DNA from: Cytidiella melzeri
Lineage: Eukaryota > Basidiomycota > Agaricomycetes > Polyporales > Irpicaceae
DNA length: 19,794 nt
Direction: 5' to 3'
NCBI GenBank assembly: GCA_022592445.1
Contig: JABYQR010000564.1
Coordinates: 1 to 19,794 of the forward strand
Each line of letters starts with the position of its first letter. Within the stretch, counting starts at the first letter, position 1. The notes beneath the pieces were generated by a model. That model worked only from the letters and a program-made list of their open reading frames with translations, made no database searches and had not been told where the DNA came from. A program made the translations under genes and the position numbers. Shown here piece by piece: positions 19,021 through 19,794 of this stretch.

Positions 19021-19640
19021 CTACGAAAACGCGGCATGAGCACCTATGAAAGAATTGAAGAGTCTCATCAAAAGCGACACCATTTTGTCTAACCCTGGCC
19101 TCGCTGCCAGAATCATCTGCACCACCACACACCACACTCGGATCCCCATGCTCACCTTGCACATCAAATTCCATTCTCAACGCCATCAGCTCCGTCAGCC
19201 CGTCCAACATGATGTACATCGCGAACAGCGTAAGCTGTTTCAATGTGAACCGTCCTGCACGCGTCAGACTCTTGAACGGGTTCGCTGCGGGATGCAGTGC
19301 GTGCAGGTTCTCGAGGCTGTACCGCGGCGTGCCAGTGTACACCTGACCGTGAAGTTGAGAAGACGGATGGCCGTGCAAGCTGAGGGCGCTAACCTGATCG
19401 ACTGTGCCTGTGAAGTGTTTGAGGCTCGGGAGAGCATCGAGGAGGAGGAGGAGGTGAATGGTGGCAGTGAGAGGTTCTTGTTTGCAGCATGGTGTTCGAG
19501 GAAGCGGGAGAGGGTAGAATCAGCGCAGGTTGGCGCAAGGGTGAGGGCTGATGGAGATGCGTCCAGGTGGGGTGTATTAGGTTGAGGTTTTGTCGTGGTT
19601 GGCACAGCTGGTGTTGGAGGTGGTGGGTGTGCTGTGGTGC
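19021..19640 (-). pseudogene. Unrecognised minus-strand gene with a frame change; likely pseudogene or sequence error, 5' end not resolved
   Basis: The 3' part is convincing: frame 19476-19156 joins through a 52-nt intron (19155-19104, GTGAGC...TGGCAG) to a last exon 19103-19021 ending TAG, reading ...LDALPSLKHFTGTVDQV...LENLHALHPAANPFKSL...MLDGLTELMALRMEFDVQARPG...AHAAFS. This frame has no Met before its upstream TGA (near 19520). Upstream, a different frame carries the plausible N-terminal part (proline-rich, then ADSTLSRFLEHHAANKNLS), shifted by one base near 19460-19480. No GT dinucleotide exists on the minus strand between 19602 and 19403, so a GT-AG intron cannot link them. A CTC microsatellite encoding a leucine run sits beside the break. 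The family is not recognised. The protein looks helical, with a hydrophobic stretch at LKQLTLFAMYIMLDGL. Confidence 0.5.
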
Positions 19641-19794
19641 CGATGACCGTTGCTCATCATTGCTGCGATGTCGATGGTGATCATGAGGTGTTTTCCATGG
19701 AGGAATGGGTGGCGGTGGTGGTCAAGGTGGTAGTGGTAGTCACAAAGTGTTGTGGTTAGAGCTTGACTTTTGCCTGATAATGGCATGATCATGA
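19641..19794. other. GGT-rich right edge, no supported gene
   Basis: The strand is rich in GGT/GTG words (ACC/CAC on the minus strand), giving His/Thr-rich translations in minus frames. It may be upstream coding or 5' UTR of the broken gene at 19021-19640; the window ends before this can be decided. Confidence 0.3.

Noticed and set aside
1..19794. tRNA, rRNA, CRISPR and bacterial promoter features
   Set aside because: No cloverleaf-like segments with A/B boxes, no rRNA signatures and no regularly spaced repeats were recognised, and the coding style is eukaryotic. A dedicated tRNA or covariance search was not possible here.

Overview
The window looks like nuclear DNA of a filamentous fungus, most likely a mushroom-forming basidiomycete (Agaricomycetes). 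Coding is broken by many short introns (about 44-94 nt) with GTRNGT-type donors and C/T-AG acceptors. Spliced frames only close when those introns are removed, and two genes are F-box type proteins of the kind that are abundant in these fungi. No bacterial-style operons, ribosome binding sites, rRNA, tRNA or CRISPR arrays were recognised. All gene models are hand-spliced from sequence signals and frame consistency.

Layout. (1) 1-3336, plus strand: the 3' part of a long unrecognised gene (about 1040 residues visible), with an NLS-like basic cluster, acidic low-complexity tracts and a 640-residue intronless C-terminal exon. (2) 3337-4390: intergenic, with three imperfect copies of a direct repeat. 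(3) 4391-5736 and 6428-7453, plus strand: two neighbouring F-box type genes; the first has an uncertain 3' end followed by leucine-rich-repeat-like coding debris. (4) 7505-10172, plus strand: an eight-exon unrecognised gene with one junction that does not splice cleanly. (5) 10232-13298, minus strand: an eleven-exon gene whose C-terminal third is a JmjC domain with its iron ligands (HHD and a distal His) present. It converges tail to tail on gene 4 with 59 bp between stop codons. (6) 14046-16190, minus strand: an eight-exon gene of 586 residues with a central Zn2Cys6-like cysteine cluster. (7) 16616-16886, minus strand: a doubtful small gene or gene remnant. (8) 17238-18565: a GC-rich stretch with a 20-bp tandem repeat, a TATA box, a 175-residue Cys/His-rich ORF and a downstream field of ACTGCGTT repeats. 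(9) 19021-19640, minus strand: part of an unrecognised gene with an intron near its 3' end and a frame change that no GT-AG intron can explain, so it may be a pseudogene.

The most interesting part is 7505-16190: three long, intron-rich genes, two with recognisable nuclear or chromatin-type features (JmjC oxygenase, Zn2Cys6-like protein with basic tracts) and one orphan, plus the large orphan at the left edge. Such orphan-rich neighbourhoods with chromatin-type 2-oxoglutarate oxygenases recall the mobile or expanded gene families of Agaricomycetes, but no transposase, terminal inverted repeat or target-site duplication was found here, so any mobile or system-level link is inference.
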